A stretch of 64,000 nucleotides of DNA from an uncultured Alphaproteobacteria bacterium (GCA_902587565.1 CACILT010000003.1:62001-126000); one strand, 5' to 3'. Numbered from the stretch's first letter, positions 47,994-57,242 are shown. Notes: generated from the letters alone by a model not told the origin. Numbers and translations are program-made.

Positions 47994-49291
47994 ATGTTAT
48001 TCTTCCAATAATCGCCGTTAGGAAATGAAAACTCATTAACAGACTTTTCTTTCATTTCAATAGAATATCCATGATCAAGTGGTGGCATATAATTTCCATT
48101 TTCAATCCTGCATGGATATATAAAGTGTTCATGCAAACTGTCTTGATATTCTACTACCTTGTCATTTTTAGAACCGTTAATCAAAACATAGTCAATCATA
48201 CATAAGTGCTGAACATACTCGCAGAGACCAACGCCACCTGCATGTGGAAAAACAGGCACGTTAAATTTATGTGCCATTAATAGAACTGTTATTATTTCAT
48301 TAATACTACCCAGTCGACAACTATCAATTTGACAAATGTTCATTGCACCGGATTCAAGAAACTGTTTAAACATAATACGACCTCCACATGCCTCTCCTGT
48401 TGCAAGTCTTACATCTCCTACTGCTTTCTTGATTTTGGCAAAACCCATTACATCATCTGGGCTTGTAGGTTCTTCTACAAAAAATAAATCAAATTTTTTG
48501 TATGCATTAATATGTTTAATCGATTGTTCCACGTTCCATTGTTGGTTTGCATCCACCATAATAAAACAATCATCACCAATTGTTTTTCTAATTAACTCAA
48601 GTCTTTTTACATCTGCTTCTAGATCTAAGCCCACTTTGATTTTAAAATGTTTCCAACCTTGTGCCATATAATCTTTGCATAGTTGGATTATTTTTTCATC
48701 TGAATACCCAAGCCAACCTGCAGCAGTTGTGTAAGATGGATATCCTTCTTGCAAAACTGTATCGATACGTTTTTGTTTATCATTTTGATTGTTTGTCAAG
48801 ATCGATAACGCTTCCTCTGGGGTTAAAACATCTTCAATATATTTAAATGTTAACCAACTAACTATTTTTTCAGGCTCACTTTCTACAACAAACTGCCACA
48901 AAGGTTTTTTATGCTTCTTAGCAATTAAATCCCATAAACAATTAAAGATTGCTGATACAGCCATATGGACAACTCCTTTTTCAGGACCTAACCAACGTAG
49001 TTGACTATGATCAACACACCTGAACCAGAGCTTACCAATATTATTTTCTAAATCATTTAAGTCCATATTTTCAAAAATTGGAAAAAAATGTTTTATACAT
49101 TCAGCAACAATGTCATTTCCTTTACCAATCGTGAATGCAATACCATATCCTTTTAACTCTGATTGATCAGTAAAAGCTGTCACATACGTTGCTGAATAAT
49201 CAGGATCTGTATGAATGGCATCTGACCCTGTTAAATCTTTTGAAGTAGGAAATCTGACATCTTGAACACTAAATTTAGTAATCTTTGTCAT
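47990..49291 (-). CDS. fucD: L-fuconate dehydratase (enolase superfamily)
   Basis: A 433-residue enolase-superfamily dehydratase. The N-terminus with VRFPTSKDLTGSDAIHTDPDYSA-type sequence (residues about 13-35) is specific to L-fuconate dehydratase and its animal orthologue ENOSF1. Catalytic and metal residues are visible: FKIKVG (K-x-K) near residue 217, VDANQQW near 246, EEPTSPDD near 272, ATGEACGGR near 299 and FPHAGGVGLCEYVQH near 350. It converts L-fuconate to 2-keto-3-deoxy-L-fuconate, the substrate of the next SDR gene. This is the anchor for calling the pathway. Confidence 0.92.
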   Translation of the reverse strand: MTKITKFSVQDVRFPTSKDLTGSDAIHTDPDYSATYVTAFTDQSELKGYGIAFTIGKGNDIVAECIKHFFPIFENMDLNDLENNIGKLWFRCVDHSQLRWLGPEKGVVHMAVSAIFNCLWDLIAKKHKKPLWQFVVESEPEKIVSWLTFKYIEDVLTPEEALSILTNNQNDKQKRIDTVLQEGYPSYTTAAGWLGYSDEKIIQLCKDYMAQGWKHFKIKVGLDLEADVKRLELIRKTIGDDCFIMVDANQQWNVEQSIKHINAYKKFDLFFVEEPTSPDDVMGFAKIKKAVGDVRLATGEACGGRIMFKQFLESGAMNICQIDSCRLGSINEIITVLLMAHKFNVPVFPHAGGVGLCEYVQHLCMIDYVLINGSKNDKVVEYQDSLHEHFIYPCRIENGNYMPPLDHGYSIEMKEKSVNEFSFPNGDYWKNNI

Positions 49292-49293
49292 TT

Positions 49294-50400
49294 TTAAATT
49301 TTTTTGAAAGTTGTATTATCTATAAAATCCCAATTTAAATCAATACCAAGACCTGGCTTAGAAGGTAAATGGGCATAACCGTTTTCAACTTTGATAGAAT
49401 CTTTTAAACCAAAATTAAAATATTCGTAAGGCACAAGTACTTCAAAAAATTCAGAATTTTTTATAGCTGCGCAACAATGTAAATTAACTAATTCTAAAGG
49501 ATGATAAATAGCTGTATGAATTTCACATTGAACACCAAAACTTTCTGCTAAGTGAGCCGTTTTCATTGTAGCGGTAATACCTCCACTCCAAGATGGATCT
49601 GCTCTCACCATGTCAACAACTCTTGTAGAGATACATTCTGCAACACTGTAAGGATGTTTTGCAATAACTTCAGTTCCAATAATTGGAATATCTAATATTC
49701 TAGTTAACTCTCTTAAATTATGAAAATTTTCATCAAATAAAGGTTCCTCGTACCAATAATAATTTAATTTTTCTAACTCTCTTCCAAAACGTAATGCTTG
49801 CTCAAATGTGTAAGGAGCAACTGGGTCACTCATAAGTTTAAAATCATCACCTACAGCCTCGCGTACTTTTTTGTGAGCTTCTAAATCAAAATCATATTCT
49901 CCAGGAGGATGGAGTTTGTATGCTTTAAAGCCTCTCTTTTTATATTCTACAGCTTCTTTTGCATAAGCTTCAGGTGAATCTAAAACAAGTGAGCTTCCAT
50001 AAATTGGAACCTTATCTCTATAAGCACCTAAATATTTATAAAGAGGTTGACCTGCTTGCAGAGATGAGAGAAGCCAACAATTAATATCAAATGGTCCATA
50101 GCTATAAATAGGTGCGTGATTCCACCATCTGTCTGCAGTTCTGTATTCATGCCAGTGTTGCTCACGATATAGCGGGTCTCTACCAATGAAAAAAGGTTTA
50201 AAGATTGAATTAGCAATTTCTCCTGCCATTTCTGCACCTCTGCCTGCAAACCCAAAAGTTGAGCTGGATAGATCTTCATCAGTGTGAAATGTGATAACTA
50301 AGAATTCTAAATCTGATTTTTTCCCATCTCTCATTTCTGAATCTTTCATGACAGGCTCTTTGTGTCGACACATGCGAATTTCTATATCTTTAATTTTCAT
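49294..50400 (-). CDS. Mandelate racemase/muconate lactonizing enzyme family dehydratase
   Basis: A 368-residue enolase-superfamily protein unlike the fuconate dehydratase beside it. Active-site candidates are YKLHPPGEYDFD (K-x-H) near residue 162, MSDPVAPYT near 192, YEEPLFDEN near 218, IIGTEVIAKHP near 242 and EIHTAIYHPLE near 300. The K-x-H signature and the length suggest a sugar-acid dehydratase or related acid-sugar enzyme, but the substrate cannot be named. Two bases separate it from fucD downstream, and it overlaps the CoA-transferase gene by four bases upstream. Confidence 0.8.
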   Translation of the reverse strand: MKIKDIEIRMCRHKEPVMKDSEMRDGKKSDLEFLVITFHTDEDLSSSTFGFAGRGAEMAGEIANSIFKPFFIGRDPLYREQHWHEYRTADRWWNHAPIYSYGPFDINCWLLSSLQAGQPLYKYLGAYRDKVPIYGSSLVLDSPEAYAKEAVEYKKRGFKAYKLHPPGEYDFDLEAHKKVREAVGDDFKLMSDPVAPYTFEQALRFGRELEKLNYYWYEEPLFDENFHNLRELTRILDIPIIGTEVIAKHPYSVAECISTRVVDMVRADPSWSGGITATMKTAHLAESFGVQCEIHTAIYHPLELVNLHCCAAIKNSEFFEVLVPYEYFNFGLKDSIKVENGYAHLPSKPGLGIDLNWDFIDNTTFKKI

Positions 50401-51545
50401 GAGATACCAAATTCTTTCATAATACTATTATTGTCATTCCCAATTTTTGGAGCTGCCTTACTTGATTTAAAAATCTCTCCATCAATTTTTATTGGGCAGC
50501 GAAGCGTTTCAATATCAAGTCCATCATCTCTTTTAATTCTCTGAACCATATCGAGAATTTTGAATCCTTCGTGTTTAACCATTGTTTCCCAATCGAGTAC
50601 TTTAGCACACCATATATCTGCTGGCTCAAGAATACTCAACCAGTGTTCTGTTGTTTGTTTTTCGATCCAGTCGCCAATATCTTTTTTAATTTCATCTCTT
50701 TTTATGAACCATTCTTTTTGATCATGTAAATCTTTAATTGAATTTAAATCAAGTAACTCACCAAGTTGAGGCAGTGGTGTCATTGCAATTGCTATATATC
50801 CATTGGATGTTTTATAAATACCATACGGAGCTGACAGATATGCGTGGGCATTATTATACGAACTTCTTTGCGGCTTTCTGTTTCCATCATTAAAATATGT
50901 CGTAAGAACTTCAAATTGAAAATCTAATAAGGCCTCAACTAAACTTGTTTCTACATGAGATCCATTATCCGTTCGAAATCTTTTGATAACCGCTGCTAGA
51001 ATACCTTCAACAAGTGTATGTCCTGCCAACATGTCAGCAACTGCCAAACCCATTGGGGTTGGTGCTTCACCTCCATTACCATTTAACCAAACTAAACCTG
51101 TTCTAGATTGCGCTAATAAATCTTGTCCGGGTAATGAACTCCAAGGTCCATCAGATCCGTAACCAGAAATAGTTCCATAAACTATTTTTGGATTTATTTT
51201 TTTTACATTTTTATAATCTAAACCAATACGTTCAATTACTCCTGGTCTAAAATTTTGTGTAATTATATCTGACTTCTCAATTAATTTTTTTACTAACTCT
51301 ATGTCTTTGGCATCTTTTAAATTTGCTGCAAAGCTTTCCTTATTTCTATTAATTGCATGAAATAAAGTGCTATCACCTTCGAGATCAGTATCGCTGATAT
51401 ATAAGTTTCTACAAAGATCCCCAACTTCTGGTCTTTCAATTTTAATTACTCTTGCTCCTAAATCAGCAAGTCTTAAGCCTGCATATGGCCCTGATAAAAA
51501 CTGGCTAAATTCTAATACAGTTAATCCTTCTAATGGTTTAGTCAT
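50397..51545 (-). CDS. CaiB/BaiF (class III) CoA-transferase family protein
   Basis: A 382-residue class III CoA-transferase. It has the family start PLEGLTVLEFSQFLSGPYAG, GARVIKIERPEVGD near residue 30, DIITQNFRPGVIERIGLDY near 92, GTISGYGSDGPW near 123 and the catalytic Asp in LAVADMLAGHTL near residue 168. Such enzymes move CoA between carboxylic acids. It lies between an enolase-superfamily gene and genes for a leaderless binding protein and MaoC proteins, so it may activate a carboxylate for MaoC hydration or dehydration. Confidence 0.88.
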   Translation of the reverse strand: MTKPLEGLTVLEFSQFLSGPYAGLRLADLGARVIKIERPEVGDLCRNLYISDTDLEGDSTLFHAINRNKESFAANLKDAKDIELVKKLIEKSDIITQNFRPGVIERIGLDYKNVKKINPKIVYGTISGYGSDGPWSSLPGQDLLAQSRTGLVWLNGNGGEAPTPMGLAVADMLAGHTLVEGILAAVIKRFRTDNGSHVETSLVEALLDFQFEVLTTYFNDGNRKPQRSSYNNAHAYLSAPYGIYKTSNGYIAIAMTPLPQLGELLDLNSIKDLHDQKEWFIKRDEIKKDIGDWIEKQTTEHWLSILEPADIWCAKVLDWETMVKHEGFKILDMVQRIKRDDGLDIETLRCPIKIDGEIFKSSKAAPKIGNDNNSIMKEFGIS

Positions 51546-51553
51546 ACAATAGT

Positions 51554-52687
51554 TTATTCTTTGAAACTCTTATTGTACATATCAGATAATTTTTCACAAA
51601 CACTTTCAGCTGAAATTTCTCTTTGTAAATATTCATTAATTAGATCACCACTTTTGTCCTGAAATTCCATATAGCCATTATGTCTTGGTCTTACCCATGC
51701 TAAATCAAGCGTTTTGCGAGTTCCTTTGAAAAAATCATTTGTTTCTAAATTTATTTGTTTATCATCCCAAGCTTCAGAATTTCCTGGCTGTCCACCACTT
51801 TGGTAAAAAAGTGACTTTTGACATTCAGCACCTGCTATCCAAAATGCATATTCAATTGCTAAATCCTTGTTCTTGCTTACATTTGAAACTGCAATACCTG
51901 TGCCACCTAAGTGTGTTCCTGCTGGACCTTTTCCAGATAAATCTAAAACGTCAGTGTATTTCAAAATATTTTGTCGATAATTTTTTCTTGAGTAATTTGA
52001 AAAACCATAAATATATGGGCAATAATAGAAATCATTTGTTTCTGTCATTAGTTCTGCAGTTTGAATTGGATCCATATTTAAACAATCACTAATTATTTCA
52101 CTAGAGATAGCTTTCATCATTGTAAGAGTTTTAACAGCAAAATCTTTTTTGATAAAATTATTTTGTTTAGGAATTAATTCTTCAGTAATGTTGTTATAAA
52201 TACTATAAAAACTACTAATTGCATGAATTGGTTTTAAAGGCCAAAGAACTTTTCTCTCTTTTGCTAATGAAAGAAGATCATCCCATTTAGTTGGAATTGC
52301 TCTAACTAAATCCTCTCTGTAACAAGCAGTCTGTGAAGCAGCATCTATGGCAAGAGCCCATTGTTTGTTTTCTATAAAGTAACTATCATGAGATTTTCCA
52401 ACTGATTGCTTTCTTAAATCGTTTAATTGAGATTGATATTGATTGAGATTTAAGTTTTGTAAAAGTCCTTTGTGAGCAACTTCACCAACATGAGGATAAT
52501 CTATTACTATTAAATCATAATCATCGGTCATGTCTTCTATAGGCCTATCTGCAAATGCTTGTAACGGTCTTTTATCCCATTCAATTGAAACTTTATTATT
52601 GTGAATTTCCTGAAATCTTTTAGACGTAGCAACCATTGGGTCAAAACCTCTAGAATGATCCCAGGTCATCCCTTTTAAGTTAATCAT
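51554..52687 (-). CDS. Family 1 substrate-binding-protein fold without signal peptide
   Basis: A 377-residue protein resembling ABC family 1 extracellular solute-binding proteins: [28 protein letters not shown] start (residues 2-25), [15 protein letters not shown] near 60, [21 protein letters not shown] near 130, and [37 protein letters not shown] region (255-288). No signal peptide exists, and its ATG overlaps the upstream MaoC stop (ATGA), so no longer start is likely. No permease or ATPase genes accompany it. The protein appears cytoplasmic; a binding, sensing or enzymatic role with the CoA-transferase/MaoC module is possible. Confidence 0.72.
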   Translation of the reverse strand: MINLKGMTWDHSRGFDPMVATSKRFQEIHNNKVSIEWDKRPLQAFADRPIEDMTDDYDLIVIDYPHVGEVAHKGLLQNLNLNQYQSQLNDLRKQSVGKSHDSYFIENKQWALAIDAASQTACYREDLVRAIPTKWDDLLSLAKERKVLWPLKPIHAISSFYSIYNNITEELIPKQNNFIKKDFAVKTLTMMKAISSEIISDCLNMDPIQTAELMTETNDFYYCPYIYGFSNYSRKNYRQNILKYTDVLDLSGKGPAGTHLGGTGIAVSNVSKNKDLAIEYAFWIAGAECQKSLFYQSGGQPGNSEAWDDKQINLETNDFFKGTRKTLDLAWVRPRHNGYMEFQDKSGDLINEYLQREISAESVCEKLSDMYNKSFKE

Positions 52688-53247
52688 TTTTTTTCGTATT
52701 TATCTTTAAAATCTTCTGGTGTTTTATATAAAACTGAATGTAAGTGCTCACAATATAGAACTATTTCACCTTCACCTTTAAAAACTTCGTAACTAGTTCT
52801 AACTAAACCCATTTTTTCATATTTCGGTTTTTTTTCCATATTAGTTCTAATTGTGTATATTGTATCTCCAATAAAAACTGGTTTAATGAATCTTAAACGA
52901 TCATATCCATAACTAAAAGAGTTTACGCAATTGGTTGCAACCAAACCTAACCCATAAGAAAAAACCATAGCCCCTGCTACTAATCTTTTTTGAAACATCC
53001 CTTCATTTTTGGCAAAATGTTCATCACCTACATATGGATGCATATCCAAAACCATACAATTAAATTGCATGGCCTCTCCTTCTGATATTGTTCGACGAAG
53101 AGATCTAATTTTATGACCAACAATTACATCTTCATAAAACCAGTTTTCAGAATTCCAAACCGGAATTTCTCCATGATCGTTAGGCATATCTTTTGGAAAA
53201 GTTGATTCAATCCCAACTGTGTTTTCAAATTTATTATCTTTATTCAT
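52684..53247 (-). CDS. MaoC-like hotdog protein with degenerate active site
   Basis: A 187-residue single hotdog domain related to MaoC hydratases, with an N-terminal extension of about 35 residues. The hydratase motif D-x-x-P-x-H-x-D/N reads DMHPYVGD (Asp68 retained, Val73 where His is expected), so catalysis by the usual Asp/His pair looks impossible. Other family stretches are kept: [18 protein letters not shown] and [19 protein letters not shown]. The neighbouring, divergent MaoC gene at 53296 has the full motif, and the two share [16 protein letters not shown], suggesting a heteromer in which only one subunit is catalytic. Confidence 0.78.
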   Translation of the reverse strand: MNKDNKFENTVGIESTFPKDMPNDHGEIPVWNSENWFYEDVIVGHKIRSLRRTISEGEAMQFNCMVLDMHPYVGDEHFAKNEGMFQKRLVAGAMVFSYGLGLVATNCVNSFSYGYDRLRFIKPVFIGDTIYTIRTNMEKKPKYEKMGLVRTSYEVFKGEGEIVLYCEHLHSVLYKTPEDFKDKYEKK

Positions 53248-53295
53248 TTTTACAATTATGGTACCTTATTACAGAGAAATATTTATTCAATAGAA

Positions 53296-53745
53296 ATGGT
53301 AGAAATAGAACAATTCTTCGAAGACTATGAACTTGGTGCAGAAAGAGTCACTGTTGGTAGAACCATTACTGAAACTGACATTGTAATGCACGCAATGCAT
53401 TCTGGAGACTTTTATCCTCATCACACCGATGCGGAGTTTGCTAAGAAGGGTCCATTTGGTCAACGAATAGCACAATTTAGTTGTACTTTTTCAATTGGTA
53501 TCGCACTTACAGCTTCAATAGTTAACAAGCGAGCATTCACCTATGGATTTGAAAGATTACGTTTTCCTAATCCTGTTTTTATAGGTGATACAATTCACAC
53601 TAAGGTTACTATAAAAGAAAAAAAAGATGATCCGAAAAGACCTCAATTCGGACAAGTCAATGAAGCTTGTGAAATTTTAAATCAAAATGACAAATGTGTT
53701 TGTTATTCTGAACATATACTTTTGGTTGAAAGAAAAAACACTTAA
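53296..53745 (+). CDS. MaoC family dehydratase/hydratase
   Basis: A 149-residue hotdog-fold enoyl-CoA hydratase-like protein. The catalytic motif is complete: DFYPHHTD with Asp38 and His43. FGQRIAQFSCTFSIGIAL and [21 protein letters not shown] are typical of MaoC. It starts 48 bases from the divergent MaoC-like gene, and its end overlaps the convergent RraA-like gene by four bases. With the CoA-transferase at 50397 it could hydrate or dehydrate a CoA thioester; the substrate is unknown. Confidence 0.86.
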   Translation: MVEIEQFFEDYELGAERVTVGRTITETDIVMHAMHSGDFYPHHTDAEFAKKGPFGQRIAQFSCTFSIGIALTASIVNKRAFTYGFERLRFPNPVFIGDTIHTKVTIKEKKDDPKRPQFGQVNEACEILNQNDKCVCYSEHILLVERKNT

Positions 53746-54398
53746 AAAACGCTATACTTAATATATGCTTCTTGTGGATCCATTCCTTCTCTTATAGCTT
53801 TTCTAACTTGGCTTTCAGTATTAATTAATTTTTCCGATTTTTCCAAAATATCTATTACTTTTTCTTGGGGAATAATAACAATACCATCAATATCTGCCAT
53901 TACATAATCACCGTTATCTATTTCTACATCTCCAATTTTAATAGTTTCTTCAAATTTAGTAGGCTTCCAATAAGCAACAACATCTTTAGGTGTATAAAAT
54001 TTTGACCAAACAGGAAAATCAATTTTGTTTATAAATTCTAGATCTCTACATCCGCCATCGGCGATGTAGCCTCTAATATTTTTCTTTTGTAAAGTTTCAG
54101 CACTCAGTTCACCCATTAAAGCTATATTATTATCATTTGGTTGACAGATAAGAACTTTATCTGATGGAGCCTTAGATAGAAGACCAGTCCAAGCAAGGAG
54201 TGTTTCATGATGAGAAAAACTAGTATTTGATTCCCCTTCAATAGTAAAAATTTGCCCTGCAATTTTGTGTTTTTCCTTATTAGGTTTAATATTTGGATTC
54301 AAAACAAAATTTTTAAATCCATCATCTCTCATGACATCATGAATAACACTACTAAAACATTTTGATAATCTATCTGATATTTCAGTAGAGCTTGTCAT
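53742..54398 (-). CDS. RraA family protein (4-hydroxy-4-methyl-2-oxoglutarate aldolase-like)
   Basis: A 218-residue RraA/HMG-aldolase family member. The family motif with the catalytic Arg and metal Asp is IADGGCRDLEFI near residue 112, preceded by LMGELSAETLQKKNIRG and followed by VDNGDYVMADIDGIVIIPQ-like sequence near 168-188. Enzymes of this family cleave aldol acids such as 4-hydroxy-4-methyl-2-oxoglutarate or decarboxylate oxaloacetate; others bind RNase E. Placed after the MalK-type gene (4-base overlap) in a catabolic operon, a lyase acting on a 2-keto acid is more likely than an RNase inhibitor. Confidence 0.83.
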   Translation of the reverse strand: MTSSTEISDRLSKCFSSVIHDVMRDDGFKNFVLNPNIKPNKEKHKIAGQIFTIEGESNTSFSHHETLLAWTGLLSKAPSDKVLICQPNDNNIALMGELSAETLQKKNIRGYIADGGCRDLEFINKIDFPVWSKFYTPKDVVAYWKPTKFEETIKIGDVEIDNGDYVMADIDGIVIIPQEKVIDILEKSEKLINTESQVRKAIREGMDPQEAYIKYSVF

Positions 54399-55489
54399 AT
54401 TGCTAAGCCGCTATTCTCATCGAATAAATATGTTCTATCTAAATTTAAAGCAAAATCTAAAACATCATTTGATTTAACTTGTTCAGGTGTAAACATTCTA
54501 CTAACTATTTCTATTTCACCAAAGTTTGTAAAAATCAAAGTTTCAGTTCCAAGTGGTTCAGCTAAATTAACTGATGATTTCATTTCCCAAGCACTAGATG
54601 GTTTTTGTCCAAATTTTAGTGGCACTATATCTTCAGCTCTAAACCCAAAAGAAATACTTTGACCTTCACTTACAGAATTTTGTTTATCTTTGGGTACTGG
54701 TACTATAATTCCATCGTTTGTCTTCATAGATAATTCATTATTCTGTTTCACTATTGAAGCCTTAATCATATTCATGGAAGGAGATCCAATAAAAGTGGCT
54801 ACAAATTTTGTAGCCGGTCTCTCAAATAGATCTAATGGTGTTCCTATTTGTTCTATTATACCATCTTTCATGATTACAATTCGATCAGCTAAAGTCATTG
54901 CTTCAACTTGATCGTGCGTAACGTAGACAATTGTTGTTGATACTTTTTGATGTAATCTTTTAATTTCTGTCCTCATTTGATTTCTTAATTTTGCATCTAA
55001 ATTAGATAAAGGTTCATCAAATAAAAAAACATCTGGTCTTCTTACAATTGCTCTTCCCATTGCAACTCTTTGTCTTTGACCACCTGATAATTGCGATGGT
55101 TTTCTTTGTAAAAATTCAGTTATATCTAAAATTCCTGCAGCCTCATGTACTCTTTCTTCAATTTCTTTTTTAGCAAGTCCTGCAATCTTTAGTGAAAATC
55201 CTAAGTTTTCTTCTACTGTCATATGAGGATAAAGAGCATAGTTTTGAAATACCATCGAAACATTTCTTTCTCTAGGTTCTAGATTATTCATTTCTTTGTC
55301 ACCAATTTTGATAATACCCTCATCTATTTCCTCTAATCCTGCAATCATTCTTAGAGAAGATGATTTTCCACAACCCGATGGTCCAACTAGAACTAAAAAT
55401 TCTTTATCAATAATTTCTAGATCAATTTTTCTTACTGCTTGAACCTTTCCGTAAAATTTTGAAACTCCTTGTAAGCTTACTTTTGCCAT
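54395..55489 (-). CDS. ABC sugar importer ATPase, MalK/UgpC type
   Basis: A 364-residue protein starting at the ATG at 55489 (MAKVSLQGVSKFYG), which overlaps the permease stop as TAATG; the frame is open upstream only within the permease gene. Walker A GPSGCGKSSSL is near residue 37, the signature LSGGQRQRVAMGRAIV near 134, Walker B VFLFDEPLSNLDAKLR near 155 and the H-loop YVTHDQ. A C-terminal TOBE-like domain (about residues 240-360) marks it as the MalK/UgpC class that energises CUT1 importers. Confidence 0.92.
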   Translation of the reverse strand: MAKVSLQGVSKFYGKVQAVRKIDLEIIDKEFLVLVGPSGCGKSSSLRMIAGLEEIDEGIIKIGDKEMNNLEPRERNVSMVFQNYALYPHMTVEENLGFSLKIAGLAKKEIEERVHEAAGILDITEFLQRKPSQLSGGQRQRVAMGRAIVRRPDVFLFDEPLSNLDAKLRNQMRTEIKRLHQKVSTTIVYVTHDQVEAMTLADRIVIMKDGIIEQIGTPLDLFERPATKFVATFIGSPSMNMIKASIVKQNNELSMKTNDGIIVPVPKDKQNSVSEGQSISFGFRAEDIVPLKFGQKPSSAWEMKSSVNLAEPLGTETLIFTNFGEIEIVSRMFTPEQVKSNDVLDFALNLDRTYLFDENSGLAI

Positions 55490-56349
55490 TATCCTTTTAC
55501 TCCTCCAAATGTTAATCCTGTTACTAAATGCTTTTGAACCATGAAGGTTAAGATTAGTGCTGGAATAATTATAAAAACTGCGAGAGCGCACATGCCAGGC
55601 CAATTTATTGTGAATTGCGCAGTGAAATCCATAAGTCCAACAGTTAATGTTTTTGAGTCTGTACTTCTTGCTAGATTTGAAACTAATGCATATTCATTCC
55701 ATGAAATTAAAAATGCAAATATTCCAGCAGATGCTATTCCTGATCGAGATAGTGGTAACTCTATATGCCAAAAAGCTTGAAGTTTAGTACAACCATCTGT
55801 CATTGCTACTTCTGACATGGCTCTTGGAATTTGTCTAAAAAAACCATCAGTTAGCCAAACTGTAAACGGAATATTTAAAGCAACAAAAACTAATATAATC
55901 CCAATATGCGTATCGATTAAACCAATTTTTGAAAAAATAATAAAGATTGGTAGACTTAAAGATATTCCAGGAATTGTTCTAGTTAACATGATTAATAAAA
56001 AATATTTATTTTTGTGCTTAAAATTATGTCTCGCAAATCCATATCCTCCAATTGTGCCCACTAACACTGCTATAAATGTACTTGTAAAAGAAATTATAAG
56101 AGAGTTTCGTAAATAACTTAAAACAGGGATAGGACTTCTACCCATTGATCCCTCAGAGCCGCCAAAAAGCATAGTTTCAAATTGAATTAAGTTTAAATTA
56201 CGCGGAATCCAAACAGCAGGTTTTGCCATAACATCTACTTGAGGTCTAAATGCTGTAAGCACTACCCACAAACCAGGAGTCATAATTAGAATTATTAAAA
56301 CAATGGCTGAAAACCAAATTAAAATATTATTGATTTGTTTTTTATTCAT
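55489..56349 (-). CDS. ABC sugar importer permease, MalG type
   Basis: A 286-residue CUT1 permease with six predicted helices. The EAA-loop that contacts the ATPase is EVAMTDGCTKLQAFWHIELPLSRSGI near residues 186-211, and PFTVWLTDGFFRQIP precedes it. N-terminal helix, long periplasmic loop and the ending LVTGLTFGGVKG are typical MalG-class features. It overlaps the MalF-type gene by eight bases. Confidence 0.92.
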   Translation of the reverse strand: MNKKQINNILIWFSAIVLIILIMTPGLWVVLTAFRPQVDVMAKPAVWIPRNLNLIQFETMLFGGSEGSMGRSPIPVLSYLRNSLIISFTSTFIAVLVGTIGGYGFARHNFKHKNKYFLLIMLTRTIPGISLSLPIFIIFSKIGLIDTHIGIILVFVALNIPFTVWLTDGFFRQIPRAMSEVAMTDGCTKLQAFWHIELPLSRSGIASAGIFAFLISWNEYALVSNLARSTDSKTLTVGLMDFTAQFTINWPGMCALAVFIIIPALILTFMVQKHLVTGLTFGGVKG

Positions 56350-57229
56350 AACTTAACCTCTGTCTTGCTTCTACTAGTTTGTAAAAAAAGAAAAAAGTAA
56401 AAGCAATCGAAAGAAAAATTGAAATATACGACATTGCATTGGCCATTCCCATCTTAGCATCAACATATCCAGTTCTCGAAATTAATGTCCATAGTAATTC
56501 TGTTCTTTTAGCAGGACCACCACCAGTCATCATCTGAACAATATCATAAGCTCTTGCTACATCTAATGATCTGATAGTCATTGCAATAAATACAAAAGGC
56601 ATCAAAAAAGGTAATGTAATATTTTTAAACACTTGCCATGAATTGCATCCATCAACTTTGGCAGCCTCAATGGGGTCTTTAGGTATGCCTAATAAACCTG
56701 CTAATAATAAAATAGCAAATACTGAAGTACTTGACCATATTTCAGCTGCCATTATTGAAACGTTTGCTAAAATTCCATCAACAAGCCATGGTATCGGTTG
56801 TATGACCCCAAACTCTCTCAAGAAATTGTTCATCAAACCAATATTGTCATTAAAAATATACTTCCATTGAAATCCAACTAAAATTGGAGAAAACATCATT
56901 GGAAACATCATTAGTGTTCTCAATGTTCTTTGTCCGTATGTAATTTTATTTATTAAAAGTGCTATTCCTAGACCGAAAACTAATTCTAAATTAAGAGCAA
57001 TAGCTAAAAATAAAACTGTTCTTCCAAAAGCAATCCAAAAATCAATATCCCCAATTAATCTTTCATAATTTCTAAATCCAACAAAACGATAAAGAGTATC
57101 GGGTTTTGTTAACTTAAAAGGTGTAAAGCTTGTCCACAAGGATAAAAGCAAGGGCAATAAAACTACACAAGTAAGTATTATTAAAGTGGGCATAAGTAAA
57201 ACCCATGGTCCGTTTAGAAATTTTCTCAT
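56342..57229 (-). CDS. ABC sugar importer permease, MalF type
   Basis: A 295-residue CUT1 permease with six predicted helices, lacking the large insert of E. coli MalF. The EAA-loop is IEAAKVDGCNSWQVFKNITLPFLMP near residues 187-212, and LRTLMMFPMMFSPILVGFQWKYIF lies near 97-120. It follows the binding-protein gene after a 53-bp gap holding a strong hairpin. Confidence 0.92.
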   Translation of the reverse strand: MRKFLNGPWVLLMPTLIILTCVVLLPLLLSLWTSFTPFKLTKPDTLYRFVGFRNYERLIGDIDFWIAFGRTVLFLAIALNLELVFGLGIALLINKITYGQRTLRTLMMFPMMFSPILVGFQWKYIFNDNIGLMNNFLREFGVIQPIPWLVDGILANVSIMAAEIWSSTSVFAILLLAGLLGIPKDPIEAAKVDGCNSWQVFKNITLPFLMPFVFIAMTIRSLDVARAYDIVQMMTGGGPAKRTELLWTLISRTGYVDAKMGMANAMSYISIFLSIAFTFFFFYKLVEARQRLSYE

Positions 57230-57242
57230 GATGGATTTGGAA

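Noticed and set aside
51739..52092. A 117-codon plus-strand frame over the leaderless binding-protein gene
   Set aside because: Antisense shadow of a conserved gene; composition is rich in Leu/His/Phe as expected from reading AT-rich coding DNA backwards.
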